A stretch of 64,000 nucleotides of DNA from Caulobacter sp. (GTDB lineage Bacteria > Pseudomonadota > Alphaproteobacteria > Caulobacterales > Caulobacteraceae). The stretch spans positions 6,998 to 70,997 of the forward strand of contig JAGIBE010000133.1 of the NCBI GenBank assembly GCA_017744495.1. The letters are read 5' to 3'. Positions 1 through 9,186 of this stretch are shown here, piece after piece. A program made the position numbers and the translations under genes. Each line of letters starts with the position of its first letter. The stretch's first letter is position 1. Under the pieces are notes generated by a model that saw only the letters and a list, made by a program, of their open reading frames with translations, was not told the origin of the DNA and made no database searches.

Positions 1-511
1 GGTCACGATCGTTGTGCGTCTGGGTGCGCACGGCCCCGCCCACCCATAGGCGCGGCATGACCTCGGGCGGCAGGAATGGACTGGGGTTCTGGCGCACGAA
101 GGCCGGCATGTGGCTGGCCAGGGGCAGCATCTGAATGGCCACGAACGGCGCGGCCGGATCGCCCAGCAGCCGCTCGATGCGGTCCAGGGTCTCGCCGACT
201 CCCGCCTGGCGCTTTGAGAAGGCGAACTCGCGCAGGTCCGCGCCGTAGCCGAACCGGCCGCCGGTGGCGGCGGGGGCTTCCATGACCGGGGCCGCGGCGC
301 CGGTGTCCATCAGCTTCAGATAGACGTTGAGGGCGGCGGGACCCTGGCGGCCGGCGGCCAGGGCCGGCCAGGCGTCCAGCAGGCCCTTGATCACCACCGG
401 CCGCTCGGCGCGGACGATCGCCTCGAACTCGGCGGGCGAGGCGCATGCGGCCACGCCCACGCGCGGCAGGGCGTCGATATCACACGTCTGGATCACGCCG
501 CCGCCGTCCAT
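1..511 (-). CDS. Cupin-like/JmjC-type Fe(II) oxygenase, partial (C-terminus beyond left edge)
   Basis: Not in the ORF track because it runs off the window; I translated it by hand. The ATG at 511 overlaps the TGA of the upstream halogenase paralogue (TGATG), so the two are probably translationally coupled. The visible 170 residues match the N-terminal two thirds of the cupin-like protein at 23998-25029: an RPVVIKGLLDAWP opening (here residues 38-50) and an LWVGGAVRTQTHNDRD segment. H166-N-D168 is the HxD half of a 2-His-1-carboxylate iron site; the distal His would lie outside the window. By family, such proteins are 2-oxoglutarate-dependent hydroxylases or close relatives. The substrate is unknown. 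It is the last visible gene of the TBDR1-halogenase operon. The listed ORF 3..446 is an out-of-frame shadow. Confidence 0.8.
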   Translation of the reverse strand, partial: MDGGGVIQTCDIDALPRVGVAACASPAEFEAIVRAERPVVIKGLLDAWPALAAGRQGPAALNVYLKLMDTGAAAPVMEAPAATGGRFGYGADLREFAFSKRQAGVGETLDRIERLLGDPAAPFVAIQMLPLASHMPAFVRQNPSPFLPPEVMPRLWVGGAVRTQTHNDRD

Positions 512-1989
512 CAGCAGAAGCTTTCCAGATAGAGGTCGTGGGTCGGCTGCCTCAGCGCCTGGTCCTTGATGAAGGACAGGATGCGCTGGAACTCGCCCTT
601 GATGGTCTCGGGCGGAGTGCGGTCGATCATCGGGGCGTAGGTCTCCGGCGTCAGGCCATGACCCGTGAACAGGGCCCGCCAGCTGTCGGCGACGAAGGTC
701 TCGTGCTCGGACGGCGGGATCTCGCCGCGCGCCCGGAAGACGGCGATCTTGTGGGCCAGCACGTCGGAGGCGGTCGCCGCGCGAGCCCGCTCCCAGAACG
801 GCGCCTTGGCGTAACGGTTGGCGACGTAGTGGGCCGACTGGAAGTCGCGCAGGCGCTCATAGGCCTCGCGGACCGTATCGTTGTAGGCCGAGCGCTCGGC
901 GGCGAACTCGGCCGCCACCGGGAACAGTGACAGCAAGTGCACCAGCCCCAGCTGCACCGCCTGCAGGTCGACGCCGTGGACGGGATCGAAGGCGCAGGCC
1001 GCCTCGCCGATGGCGACGCAGTTGCGGCTCCAGGCCTGGACGCGGCGGCCGGGGTCGCTGACCGAGACGACGGCGTCGCCCAGGGCCAGGCCCGACACGC
1101 GAGCGGCCATCTCGAAGGCTTGGTCGTCCGTGCACAGATCGCCCGCATAGACCTGGATCACATGGGTCGCCGCCTGGTTGGGATGCAGCCCTACCCAACC
1201 GCGCGCCCAGGCGCGGATGTCGGCATAGGGCGGCAGCGAGGCGAAGCGCGGCCCCTGGGCCCGCAACACCCGGTCGGCCGGAAAGTGCGCGCGCCAGCTC
1301 TCGCGCGCCACGCCCAGGGCGGTCATCAGCACGGCTTCTACGCCGGTGGCGTCGACGAACAGGTCGCCCGCGACGCTGCGCCCTTCGCCCAGCTCGAGGG
1401 CGGCGATGTCGCCGTCGGCGTCGAGCGTGGGCGCGGCCGACAGGGCCTGGTGCAACGTGACGCCCAACCGCTTGGCCAAGCCCTTCAGCGTCGCGGCATA
1501 GGCCAGGGCCGGCAGGTGATAGCCGTAGTCGGCGCGGCCGAAGACCTCGGTCTCCTCGTCGGGCAGCAGCACCCGCCCCTGGCGGGCGGCGGCGGCGGTC
1601 AGGGAGAACTCGTCCAGCGCCACGTTCAGGCCCAGGCCTCGGGCTTTCAGCCAGAACGGGAAGAAGTCACGGCTGTCGATCGGCGCGCCATAGGCGCCGT
1701 GAGCGTGGAAGAAGGACGGAGTGGCGCCCGAGACGTCGGCGAAGTTCTGGCCCAGCGAGAAAGCGCCGCGCGTGGCGCGCAGCACGTCCGCCTCGTCCAG
1801 GCCCAGCATCCCATGCAGGGCCTCGAGCGGCGGCAGACTGGCGTGGACGTCGGCGGACGTGAGGCGGGTCGGCAGCTCGACCGCCGTGACACTGACCCCG
1901 GCCGGACGCAGGGCCGCGCGCAACACGCAGGCCGACAGCCACAGGGCCGCGTCGCGTCCGACCACGACGATGCTGCTGGGCGCGCTCAT
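511..1989 (-). CDS. Degenerate tryptophan-halogenase-family flavoprotein paralogue
   Basis: About 492 aa. The ATG at 1989 shares a base with the TGA of the upstream halogenase; a GTG at 1992 is an alternative start. Overall length, position and scattered similarity place it in the tryptophan halogenase (PrnA-like) family, but the diagnostic motifs are altered. The N-terminal FAD motif reads VVVGRDAALWLSA instead of GGGTAGW. The segment holding the halogenase lysine reads FSLGQNFADV instead of FKLGIEFRDW. The WxWxIP signature is absent (WARGWVGLHP in about that place). The LEPLEST segment is replaced by FDPVHGVDLQ. The upstream gene keeps all of these. I infer it is not an active halogenase; it could be a partner subunit, a substrate-binding homologue, or a flavoprotein with another activity. 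Confidence 0.75.
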   Translation of the reverse strand: MSAPSSIVVVGRDAALWLSACVLRAALRPAGVSVTAVELPTRLTSADVHASLPPLEALHGMLGLDEADVLRATRGAFSLGQNFADVSGATPSFFHAHGAYGAPIDSRDFFPFWLKARGLGLNVALDEFSLTAAAARQGRVLLPDEETEVFGRADYGYHLPALAYAATLKGLAKRLGVTLHQALSAAPTLDADGDIAALELGEGRSVAGDLFVDATGVEAVLMTALGVARESWRAHFPADRVLRAQGPRFASLPPYADIRAWARGWVGLHPNQAATHVIQVYAGDLCTDDQAFEMAARVSGLALGDAVVSVSDPGRRVQAWSRNCVAIGEAACAFDPVHGVDLQAVQLGLVHLLSLFPVAAEFAAERSAYNDTVREAYERLRDFQSAHYVANRYAKAPFWERARAATASDVLAHKIAVFRARGEIPPSEHETFVADSWRALFTGHGLTPETYAPMIDRTPPETIKGEFQRILSFIKDQALRQPTHDLYLESFC

Positions 1990-3554
1990 CACGACACCGC
2001 CCGGACGGCTTCAGCCGGCCCGCCCAGGTCGCCCGGGGCGTAGCGGGCCAGGAACGCGGCGTGACCGGTCATGGTCGCGACGTTGGCGTCGATCCGCCCC
2101 TTCAGGTCGGCGAGGCGCGCTTCCAGGTCGTCCAGCGTCAGGCTCTCGGCCAGCCGGTCGTGGGCGTGCGGCATGAGCCCCTGCCCTTCCAGCACCGACA
2201 GCCAGCTGTCGCGCGAGAACAGGCCGTACTTGTAGTCCGGCAGGGCGGCCCGACGCTCGAACAGCTCTATCTTGGCCGCGAGGCTGTCGGGGATCGGCAT
2301 GGTCCGCACGTGGTCCCACAGCGGTTCGCCGAACCGGCTGTTGGCGCGGTAGTGCAGGATGAGGAAGTCGCGGATCCGGTCGTACTGAATCTCGAACAGG
2401 CGGTTGAACTCGGCGACCAGCCGAGGGTCCATGCGGTCGCCCTCGCCGGGCGTCGGCATCAGGTTGACGAGGTCGATCACGGCGGCCTGGACCAGGAAGA
2501 TGCTGGTCGACTCCAGAGGCTCCAGGAACCCGCTGGACAGGCCCATGGCCACGACGTTGCGCGCCCAGCCGGTCAGGCGGCGGCCGGCTTGGAAGCGCAG
2601 CAGGCGGGGCTCGTCCAGCGCCGGACCGTCCAGCTTGGCCAGCAGGGTCTCGCGGGCCTGGCCTTCGTCGATGAAGGCGCTGGAGAACACGTAGCCGTTG
2701 CCGGTGCGGTGCTGCAGCGGGATGCGCCAGCGCCAGCCGCCCAGGTCGGCGGTGGCCCGAGTGTAGGGCGTCAGGCCGTCGCCGCCGGTGACGCAGGGCA
2801 CGGCCAGGGCGCGGTCGCAGGGCAGCCACCGGCTCCAGTCCTGCCAGGCCACGCCCATCTGGCCGGCCAGCAACAGCGAGCGGAAGCCGGTGCAGTCGAT
2901 GAAGAGGTCGCCCTGGATCACCGCACCCGACTTCAGGGTCAGGCTCCGCACCTGGCCCGAGGCCGTGTCGAGGGCGATGTCGGCGACCATCCCCTCGATC
3001 CGGGTCACGCCCCGCGCGGTCGCCCAGCGCCGCAGGAACCCCGCATAGAGGCTGGCGTCGAAATGGTAGGCGTAGGCGAAGGTCGAGCGGATCGACTTGT
3101 CGTCCTGGTTCGGAAACTCGAAGGCGTTCGCCCGGCACGCGGCCACGGCGTACGAATAGGCCTGAAGCGGCGCGACCTCGCGCCCGGCCAGCTTGGCCCG
3201 CGTCCAATGGTGCTGGAAGTCGCCCCCGTTCCACGGCTCCCCGAATGTGCCGAACGGGTGGATGTAGCAGTCGCCGGGGCGGTTCCAGTCGCGGAATTCG
3301 ATGCCCAGCTTGAAGGTTCCCTGAGTCTCGCGCAGGAACTGGGCCTCGTCGATCCCCAGCATGTCGTTGAAGGTCTTGATGTGCGGCAGGGTGGCTTCGC
3401 CGACCCCCACCGTGCCGATCTCGTCGGACTCGATCAGGGTCAGGTCATAGGCCTTGGGATCCAGCAGCCGCGTCAGTCCGGCCGCGCACATCCAGCCCGC
3501 CGTGCCGCCGCCGACGATCACGACCTTCAGGGTCGCGCCCTTGTCTGTCTGCAT
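1989..3554 (-). CDS. Flavin-dependent tryptophan halogenase family protein
   Basis: 521 aa. By family, it uses FADH2 from a separate reductase, O2 and halide to make HOX, which a conserved lysine guides to an aromatic substrate. Visible motifs are GGGTAGW at about residues 15-21, the lysine in FKLGIEF (K82), GWRWRIP in the middle and LEPLEST with the conserved Glu in the C-terminal half. Length fits the family (500-540 aa). The ATG is preceded by GGGAGA. It follows the TBDR by 72 bp, with a GC-rich stem-loop between, and overlaps the degenerate paralogue downstream. TBDR-linked halogenases such as BrvH of Brevundimonas act on indoles in vitro, but their physiological substrate is not established. 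No flavin reductase gene is visible nearby. Confidence 0.9.
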   Translation of the reverse strand: MQTDKGATLKVVIVGGGTAGWMCAAGLTRLLDPKAYDLTLIESDEIGTVGVGEATLPHIKTFNDMLGIDEAQFLRETQGTFKLGIEFRDWNRPGDCYIHPFGTFGEPWNGGDFQHHWTRAKLAGREVAPLQAYSYAVAACRANAFEFPNQDDKSIRSTFAYAYHFDASLYAGFLRRWATARGVTRIEGMVADIALDTASGQVRSLTLKSGAVIQGDLFIDCTGFRSLLLAGQMGVAWQDWSRWLPCDRALAVPCVTGGDGLTPYTRATADLGGWRWRIPLQHRTGNGYVFSSAFIDEGQARETLLAKLDGPALDEPRLLRFQAGRRLTGWARNVVAMGLSSGFLEPLESTSIFLVQAAVIDLVNLMPTPGEGDRMDPRLVAEFNRLFEIQYDRIRDFLILHYRANSRFGEPLWDHVRTMPIPDSLAAKIELFERRAALPDYKYGLFSRDSWLSVLEGQGLMPHAHDRLAESLTLDDLEARLADLKGRIDANVATMTGHAAFLARYAPGDLGGPAEAVRAVS

Positions 3555-3585
3555 GATCCCGATCTCCCGTCTACGCCGGAACCGC

Positions 3586-3611
3586 CGCCGCCGCGGAGAG
3601 GCGCGGCGGCG
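3586..3611 (-). other. GC-rich intercistronic stem-loop between TBDR1 and halogenase
   Basis: CGCCGCCGCG (3586-3595) pairs perfectly with CGCGGCGGCG (3602-3611) around a 6-nt loop. It lies between the TBDR stop and the halogenase start with no following T-run, so it looks more like an mRNA-stabilising or expression-tuning hairpin than a full terminator. Confidence 0.5.
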
Positions 3612-3626
3612 TGGCCCGATCGGGGA

Positions 3627-6600
3627 CTAGTACTTGAAGCGGATGCCCAGCTGGACACGCCGGTCGTTGCGGATCCACGACGAGTCGATCTTCACCGGCT
3701 TGGCGCCGGGGGTCAGGGCCGAGTCACCGAAGACCTGCTGCTGGAAGACCGTGGTCGTATCGAGCAGGTTCGAGCCGTCCAGCGACACTTCGATATGATC
3801 GTTGACCTGGTAACGGATCGAGCCGTCCAGGAACCCGGCGCCCTTCTGGTACATCGGCAGGCCGATGCAGCAGTCGAGGTTGTTGGTCAGGAACGACGAG
3901 CGCCAGCTGTAGGCCAGGCGCATGGCGATCGGGCCCTTCTCGTACAGGCCCACGAGGTTGTAGGCGTCGTCCGAGATGCCGGCCAGGCGATGGCTGTCGA
4001 TCACCGCCCCGTTGACCTGCAGGCCGCCGCCGAAGGCGACCGTGCCGCCGGCCGCGTAGCCCGGCTGGGTGGCCAGGTTGGAGTTGTGGATGTCTTCCTG
4101 CTTGGTATGGGTGTAGTTGGCCTGGATTCCGAGGCCGTCCCACGGACTGGGCAGGAAGTCGAAGAAGGTCTGGTAAGCCACTTCGAAGCCGGTCAGCTCG
4201 CCGCCCCCGTTGCCGTTGCGCGGGCCGCGAACCAGGACGTTCTGGGTCGAGCCGTTGTTGGTGAACGAACGCAGGAACTCGCCGTAGGCGATGCTGCCGT
4301 TCAACTTCTTGTAGAAGACGTCGAAGGTGAACGAGCTGCTTTCGGTGAAGTAGTGCTCGAAGGCCAGGTCGAACTGGTCGGCGGTGATCGGCCGCAGCGC
4401 GCCGAAGCCGGAGTCGGCGTTGAACTGGAAGTTGAAGCCCTTGACGTTGGACGCCACGTGCGGAGCGTTCGGGTCCTTCCAGATCACGTACGGCGAGTTC
4501 GGCGAGGTGTCGGTCGATGGCACCTGGACGCCGACGAAGTTGCGCAGCAGGCCGAAGTCCGGCCGCGACATGGCGCGCGAGGCGGCGAAGCGCACGAAGC
4601 TCTTGTCGCTCAGGCCGAAGCGGACGTTCAGGCTGGGCAGCCAGTTGTCGTGCTTGCCGCTGAAGTCGTTGTCCGCGCCGCCGCCGTTGCTGAAGGCCAG
4701 CAGGTCAGGCGTCAGCCAGCACGAGATGTTGGTGACCGAGTTGGGCCCCAGCGGCGCCGAGCACGGCGTGGTGGCGGCCGAGGTGTACCAGGTGCTGGTC
4801 GGGAAGGCGACGCCGCCCGAGCTGGTGGTCTTGGTCTGGACGAAGCGCAGGCCGATGTTGCCCTGGACGGTGACGCCGTTGAAGATCGTCGTGTCGTCGC
4901 CGCCGAAGCGCAACATGCCGTAGGCGGCCATGGTCTCTTCCTCGACATCGACCATTTCCGGATCGATGAAGCAGCCCTCGGTGTTGGTCGTGCGCTCGCA
5001 GAGCGGGGTCCAGGCCATCGGCGAGTTGGTGGTCTTGCCGCTCAGGGCCCGGATCAGGCCGTCGTGGTCCGCCAGGGTGGCCTTGCTCAGGAACACCAAG
5101 TCGTTGTTGGGGAACACCTTGCCGTCATAGAAGTCGCCCAGGCCGGCGACGCTCCAGATGCCGGCGCCATAGCCTTTGAAGTCGCCCGCGTGGCCGCAGG
5201 CGGCCGGATAGGGCTGGGGCGTGGTGTTGTCGATGTTGAAGCCCGGGCCGTTGCAGTTCCACGGGGCGGCCACCGGCGACCAGTTGTAGGTCGAATAGCG
5301 GACCTTCTGCTTGCGGTCGGCGTAGCGCACCCCGACCTTCAGCGAGTTGAGCCAGCCGCCTTCCGCGAACTCGTATTCGCCGTCGGCCCGCAGGGCCAGT
5401 TCGTGGGCGTCGTTGTCCTCGTAGTGGTCCTGGATGAACGGGATCCAGTAGTTGTGCGGGTTCGACAGGAAGCCCGGGGCGTAGTTCACGTTCGAGCCCG
5501 GCTGCAGGGTGATCTGCGGCGTGCCCTTGCCGTTCACCCTGTACTGGGCGTCGGCCATCGTGCGGTTGGCCACCAGGATGTCGTAGTTGTTGGTGTTGGC
5601 GTCGATGTACTGGAGGTCGAACTGGGTGTGCAGCCGGTCGTTGATGTCCCACTGCAGGTTGGCCGACAGGTCGCTGGTGCCTTCGGAGTGGTCGAAGTTG
5701 CGGGCCTGGTTCTCGATGTAGAGGCCTTCGCGCTGGGTGGCGCAAGCCGAGCCGGCGCCGCAGTAGTTGACGAAGGGCAGGCCCGGGACCGCCGAGCCGC
5801 GGTTGATGTTGTCCTGGGTGCTGGAGCCCCAGTCGCCGGTCGGCTGGGTCAGGATGCCGGAGGTCAGCATGCCGTCCGGGCCGAAGGTGAAGGCCGGCGC
5901 GCCCTGGGCCGGAGCGATGAAGGCCGTGGTCTGGGGCGAATAGGCCGGCGCGGCCCACAGGCCGAACATCACGACGTTGGTGCTGCGCTCCAGCCAGGCG
6001 TTCTTGTACTTGGAGTCGTTGTACTGGGCCTTGAAGCGGACGGTGCCGTCGTTGTTCTCGTACTGGACGGCCAGGGCCGTGCCCTTGCGGACGCGGTCAT
6101 ACTCGACCTGCGAGTAGTTGACTTGGTCGGGCATGTAGACCCAGCCCGTTCCGCCGTACGGATTGGCCGTGCAGGGGATCGAGCCGTCGGCGTTGACGAT
6201 CGCCTTGCCGCTGGCGTCGTTCATGCCGGCCGAGCAGAAGGCGCCGATGCGCTGCATCACCACGCCTTCGGTCTGGGTCAGCACGTGCGAATAGGCGTAG
6301 TCGGCCATCACGCCGATGCGGCCGAAGTCGGTGTCCCAGTTCTTGCTGACGATGCCCGAATATTCGTAGGTGACCTTGTCGGAGCGGTTGCCGTAGTTGG
6401 CCTTGCCCGACAGCGAGATCACCTGGTCCTTGGCGTCGAACGGCAGGCGGGTGCGCAGGTTGATCGTGCCGGCGATGCCGCCTTCGATCATCTCGGCCGT
6501 CTGGTTCTTGTAGCTGTCGACGCCGGCCATCAGTTCCGGCGAGATGTCGTTGAAGTTCAGGCCACGCGCGGCGTCGGCCGAAAAGCTGTCGCGGCCGTTG

Positions 6601-7004
6601 AACTCGGTGCGCACCTGGGTCAGGCCGCGGATCAGCACGCCGGCCGGTTCGGCCGAAAAGTGCGAGCTGTCGTCGCTGGACTGCAGGCGGGACACCGTGA
6701 TGCCCGGCACGCGCTGCAGCGCCTCGGCGACCGACTTGTCAGGGAAGGCGCCGATGTCGGTGGCGGTGATGGAGTCGACGACGGTGTCGGCGTTCTTCTT
6801 GATCTGCTGCGAGGTTTCCAGCGACTTGCGCACGCCCACGACGACGACTTCATCGACCGTGGCGGCGTCGCTCGTGGACTTATCCTGCGCGAAGGCCGGC
6901 GCGGCGGCGCCCATGACGCCCCCAAAGGCCCCCAGCGCCGCGATCGCCGCCAGCGACACCCCGCCGCGCAGCAGCGCCTTGCGGCGGACAGTGAACTTGC
7001 TCAT
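3627..7004 (-). CDS. TonB-dependent receptor (TBDR1)
   Basis: 1125 aa using the ATG at 7004 (MSKFTVRRK), which has a GGGAGA ribosome site and a signal peptide ending at AAAPAFAQ. The track start at 7202 adds 66 implausible residues. After the signal come a TonB-box-like VDEVVVVGVRKSLE, a plug domain (AEALQRVPGITVSR), a roughly 900-residue outer-membrane barrel and a terminal aromatic (IRFKY). The size and the DIGAFPDKSVAEALQRVPG plug are typical of the large Caulobacter/Xanthomonas-type receptors used for carbohydrates and other oligomers. It is the first gene of an operon with two halogenase-family proteins and a cupin-like oxygenase, so its ligand may be the substrate they act on. Palindromic sites in the upstream 600 bp imply regulation. 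Confidence 0.93.
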   Translation of the reverse strand: MSKFTVRRKALLRGGVSLAAIAALGAFGGVMGAAAPAFAQDKSTSDAATVDEVVVVGVRKSLETSQQIKKNADTVVDSITATDIGAFPDKSVAEALQRVPGITVSRLQSSDDSSHFSAEPAGVLIRGLTQVRTEFNGRDSFSADAARGLNFNDISPELMAGVDSYKNQTAEMIEGGIAGTINLRTRLPFDAKDQVISLSGKANYGNRSDKVTYEYSGIVSKNWDTDFGRIGVMADYAYSHVLTQTEGVVMQRIGAFCSAGMNDASGKAIVNADGSIPCTANPYGGTGWVYMPDQVNYSQVEYDRVRKGTALAVQYENNDGTVRFKAQYNDSKYKNAWLERSTNVVMFGLWAAPAYSPQTTAFIAPAQGAPAFTFGPDGMLTSGILTQPTGDWGSSTQDNINRGSAVPGLPFVNYCGAGSACATQREGLYIENQARNFDHSEGTSDLSANLQWDINDRLHTQFDLQYIDANTNNYDILVANRTMADAQYRVNGKGTPQITLQPGSNVNYAPGFLSNPHNYWIPFIQDHYEDNDAHELALRADGEYEFAEGGWLNSLKVGVRYADRKQKVRYSTYNWSPVAAPWNCNGPGFNIDNTTPQPYPAACGHAGDFKGYGAGIWSVAGLGDFYDGKVFPNNDLVFLSKATLADHDGLIRALSGKTTNSPMAWTPLCERTTNTEGCFIDPEMVDVEEETMAAYGMLRFGGDDTTIFNGVTVQGNIGLRFVQTKTTSSGGVAFPTSTWYTSAATTPCSAPLGPNSVTNISCWLTPDLLAFSNGGGADNDFSGKHDNWLPSLNVRFGLSDKSFVRFAASRAMSRPDFGLLRNFVGVQVPSTDTSPNSPYVIWKDPNAPHVASNVKGFNFQFNADSGFGALRPITADQFDLAFEHYFTESSSFTFDVFYKKLNGSIAYGEFLRSFTNNGSTQNVLVRGPRNGNGGGELTGFEVAYQTFFDFLPSPWDGLGIQANYTHTKQEDIHNSNLATQPGYAAGGTVAFGGGLQVNGAVIDSHRLAGISDDAYNLVGLYEKGPIAMRLAYSWRSSFLTNNLDCCIGLPMYQKGAGFLDGSIRYQVNDHIEVSLDGSNLLDTTTVFQQQVFGDSALTPGAKPVKIDSSWIRNDRRVQLGIRFKY

Positions 7005-7319
7005 CCCGTTCTCCCTAATTTTTCTGCCCGCGCCCTGATCGCGCGGGTTCTTTTTGATGAAGCCGCGCAGCCCCTCCCGGAGCGGCGCGTAGACCCCTGC
7101 ACCCTCGGTTCGGCCCGCGCCCGCAGGACGCGCCGAACCGTGAATTCCGTTGAAGATGTCGGCCGCACAGGACGCGCCTCGACACGATGAGCGTCCGGTC
7201 ACCCCGACCAGAATCGCTCGCGGGGCGTTCGGCCCCGTAAGTCCCCTCCCCTCCTCTTCGACGCGGCGTTCGCCGTTGTCCGTTCCGCCGCGAGCCCCTC
7301 ACCCCTCGGTTTCGGTTCT

Positions 7320-7559
7320 CGCAAGATTTGCGGCGTCCAGCGGCAGGATTGGGATGCGAAGAAGATTCCGCGCGCCGTCCAATCGCTCGACTTGCGCAAT
7401 CTTGCGTTCTTTTGCGTCAAACGCAAGAGCGTTGTTCTACGAAAAATTTGGCCGATAGCGCTAACTTTCAGGCGAAATCGCGGGTTGTGGCATTTTTGGA
7501 ACGATCAAATGTCCACGAAAGCCTTGCTGTCCAATTCGATTTACGCAATTCTTGCGCAA
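7320..7559. promoter_or_regulatory. Cluster of CGCAA-N(2-3)-TTGCG palindromes
   Basis: Three inverted repeats share one architecture: CGCAA-gat-TTGCG (7320-7332), CGCAA-tc-TTGCG (7395-7406) and CGCAA-ttc-TTGCG (7544-7556). A reversed pair, TTGCG-tcaaa-CGCAA, lies at 7412-7426. TTGCGCAA also occurs at 7392-7399 and 7552-7559. The density in non-coding DNA suggests cooperative binding of a dimeric regulator that controls TBDR1. The regulator is not identified. Confidence 0.6.
7454..7465. promoter_or_regulatory. LacI-type operator candidate GATAGCGCTAAC
   Basis: A near-palindrome with a central CG, typical of LacI-family operators. It matches related 12-mers upstream of TBDR2 (29140-29151) and the deacetylase (32371-32382). 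The LacI protein at 9258-10271 is the nearest candidate ligand-responsive regulator. Confidence 0.5.
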
Positions 7560-7639
7560 GTTCGAAAGACGACGGCATGACCGCAATTTCCTCGGAGCGC
7601 GCGCAAGCCTTGCCCGGCCGGCCCGGCGGGCCCGGCCGG

Positions 7640-9136
7640 CTATCGAATCGGATCGTGACCCGGGTCGCGGACGAAGAGGGCGCTGACCGCCGCCAGGGCG
7701 AAGGCCGCCGCCGCCAGGCCCAGGGCCTGGATCGCCTCGCCCTTGAACAGGCGACCGACCACTGGGCCCAGCACCACGGCGGCGATCAGCTGGGGCAGGA
7801 CCAGGAACAGATTATGGATGCCCATATAGACGCCCATCTTGTGGGGCGGCACGGCGCTGGACAGCATGGCGTAGGGCGCCGACAGGATCGAGGCCCAGGC
7901 CACGCCGATGCCGACGATCGGGATCCACAGCAGGGCCGGGTCGTCGATCACCACGAAGCCCACGAAGCCCAGAGCGCCCAGGGCCAGGCAGAGGGCGTGG
8001 CTGACCCTCAGGCCGATCCTGGCGACCAGGGTCGGCAGCAGCAGGGCGACCAGGGCCGCCACGCCGTTGTAGCCGGCGAACAGCACCCCCACCCAGTCGG
8101 CGCCCTGGTTGTAGGCCGCCGAGGCCGGGTCGGTCGCGCCGTAGTGTCGGGCGGTCACGGCGGGCGTGGTGTAGATCCACATGGCGAACAGGCCGAACCA
8201 GGTGAAGAACTGCGCCACCGCCAGGCGGATCAGCACCTGCGGCATGTGGAGCATATCCTCGACTACCTCGAGCACGCCCAGCGAGGCCTTGCCCTGGCGG
8301 CGCAGCCAGGTGGCGGCCAGCTGGGCGGCGCCGAAGGCGGTGGCGAAGCCGGCCAGGACGTAGATCTCGCGCGCCCAGTCGCTGGCGAAGGCCAGGGCGC
8401 AGGCCAGGAGACCGGCGATGGTCCACAGCGCGCCGCTCTTCAGCATCAACGCCGCGCCCTCGGCGCTGGGCGTACGATGCTCGGGCTGGACCCGCGCACC
8501 GTCGGCCAGGGTCTCGGGCGGGTGCTCGCGCGTGGTGAAGACCGTCCACATCACCGCGACCAGCAGGGTCACGCCGCCGACGTAGAACGCGGTGTGGACC
8601 GACGGCGGCAGCCGCCCCGTCACGGCCTGGCCCGAAACGCCGAACCAGTGGGTCAAAGCCCACGGCAGGGCCGAGGCGAACACCGCGCCCGCGCCGATGA
8701 AGAACACCTGCATGGCGAAGCCGGTGGTGCGCTGCTCTTCCGGCAAGGTGTCGGCGACGAAGGCCCGGAACGGCTCCATGGCCACGTTGATCGAGGCCGA
8801 CAGCACCCACAGCATCAGACTGGCGGTCAGCACGCTGCCGGCGTTGGGCATCAGGAACAGCGACACCGCCGTCAGGATCGCGCCGTAGAACAGATAGGGC
8901 CGCCGCCGCCCCAGCCGTCCCCAGGTGCGGTCGCTCAGATGGCCGATGATCGGCTGGACCAGCAGGCCCGTCGCCGGCGCGGCGATCCACAGGATGGCCA
9001 GCTCGTTGACGTCCGCGCCCAGGGTCTGGAAGATCCGGCTGGTGTTGACGTTCTGCAGGCCCCAGACGATCTGGACCCCGAACAGACCGCAGCACATGTT
9101 CCAGATTTGCGAAAAGGACAGACGCGCCTTGGTCAT
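7640..9136 (-). CDS. MFS sugar symporter, SUT/GPH (SLC45-like) type
   Basis: 498 aa from the ATG at 9136 (MTKARLSFSQIWNM); the track start at 9400 would run through the LacI gene region. The N-terminus carries the sucrose/maltose-transporter pattern: FGVQIVWGLQN, then APATGLLVQPIIG, SDRTWG and LGRRRPY after the second helix. About 12 hydrophobic helices are visible. By family it is a proton-coupled disaccharide importer of the inner membrane; Caulobacter has homologues linked to maltose use. It is divergent from a LacI regulator across 121 bp, which suggests sugar-controlled expression. Given the nearby pectin-type enzymes, the real substrate may be an unsaturated or rhamnose-containing disaccharide; that is inference. 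Confidence 0.88.
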   Translation of the reverse strand: MTKARLSFSQIWNMCCGLFGVQIVWGLQNVNTSRIFQTLGADVNELAILWIAAPATGLLVQPIIGHLSDRTWGRLGRRRPYLFYGAILTAVSLFLMPNAGSVLTASLMLWVLSASINVAMEPFRAFVADTLPEEQRTTGFAMQVFFIGAGAVFASALPWALTHWFGVSGQAVTGRLPPSVHTAFYVGGVTLLVAVMWTVFTTREHPPETLADGARVQPEHRTPSAEGAALMLKSGALWTIAGLLACALAFASDWAREIYVLAGFATAFGAAQLAATWLRRQGKASLGVLEVVEDMLHMPQVLIRLAVAQFFTWFGLFAMWIYTTPAVTARHYGATDPASAAYNQGADWVGVLFAGYNGVAALVALLLPTLVARIGLRVSHALCLALGALGFVGFVVIDDPALLWIPIVGIGVAWASILSAPYAMLSSAVPPHKMGVYMGIHNLFLVLPQLIAAVVLGPVVGRLFKGEAIQALGLAAAAFALAAVSALFVRDPGHDPIR

Positions 9137-9186
9137 GCGGCGTGGGTCTCGCGCCAACCAAACAAGTCTAGGAGGTCCAGGCGCTT

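Larger units (their letters stand above)
7005..7639. promoter_or_regulatory. 635-bp regulatory region upstream of TBDR1
   Basis: No gene is supported here; ORFs 7150..7458, 7199..7426 and 7392..7580 have no recognisable features. The stretch 7320-7560 is clearly more AT-rich than the surrounding genes. It contains repeated CGCAA/TTGCG half-sites and a LacI-type 12-mer (separate entries). The TBDR1 operon reads leftward from here; the MFS gene on the right ends at 7640 and is also leftward. Confidence 0.7.

Noticed and set aside
3-446. 147-aa minus-strand ORF at left edge
   Set aside because: Out of frame with the cupin-like gene (1-511), which has the iron-site motif and a coupled start.
2061-7190. 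1709-aa plus-strand ORF
   Set aside because: Antisense to the halogenase and TBDR1 genes. Composition is Gly/Arg/Val/Gln-rich without domains, as expected for an open antisense frame in GC-rich DNA.
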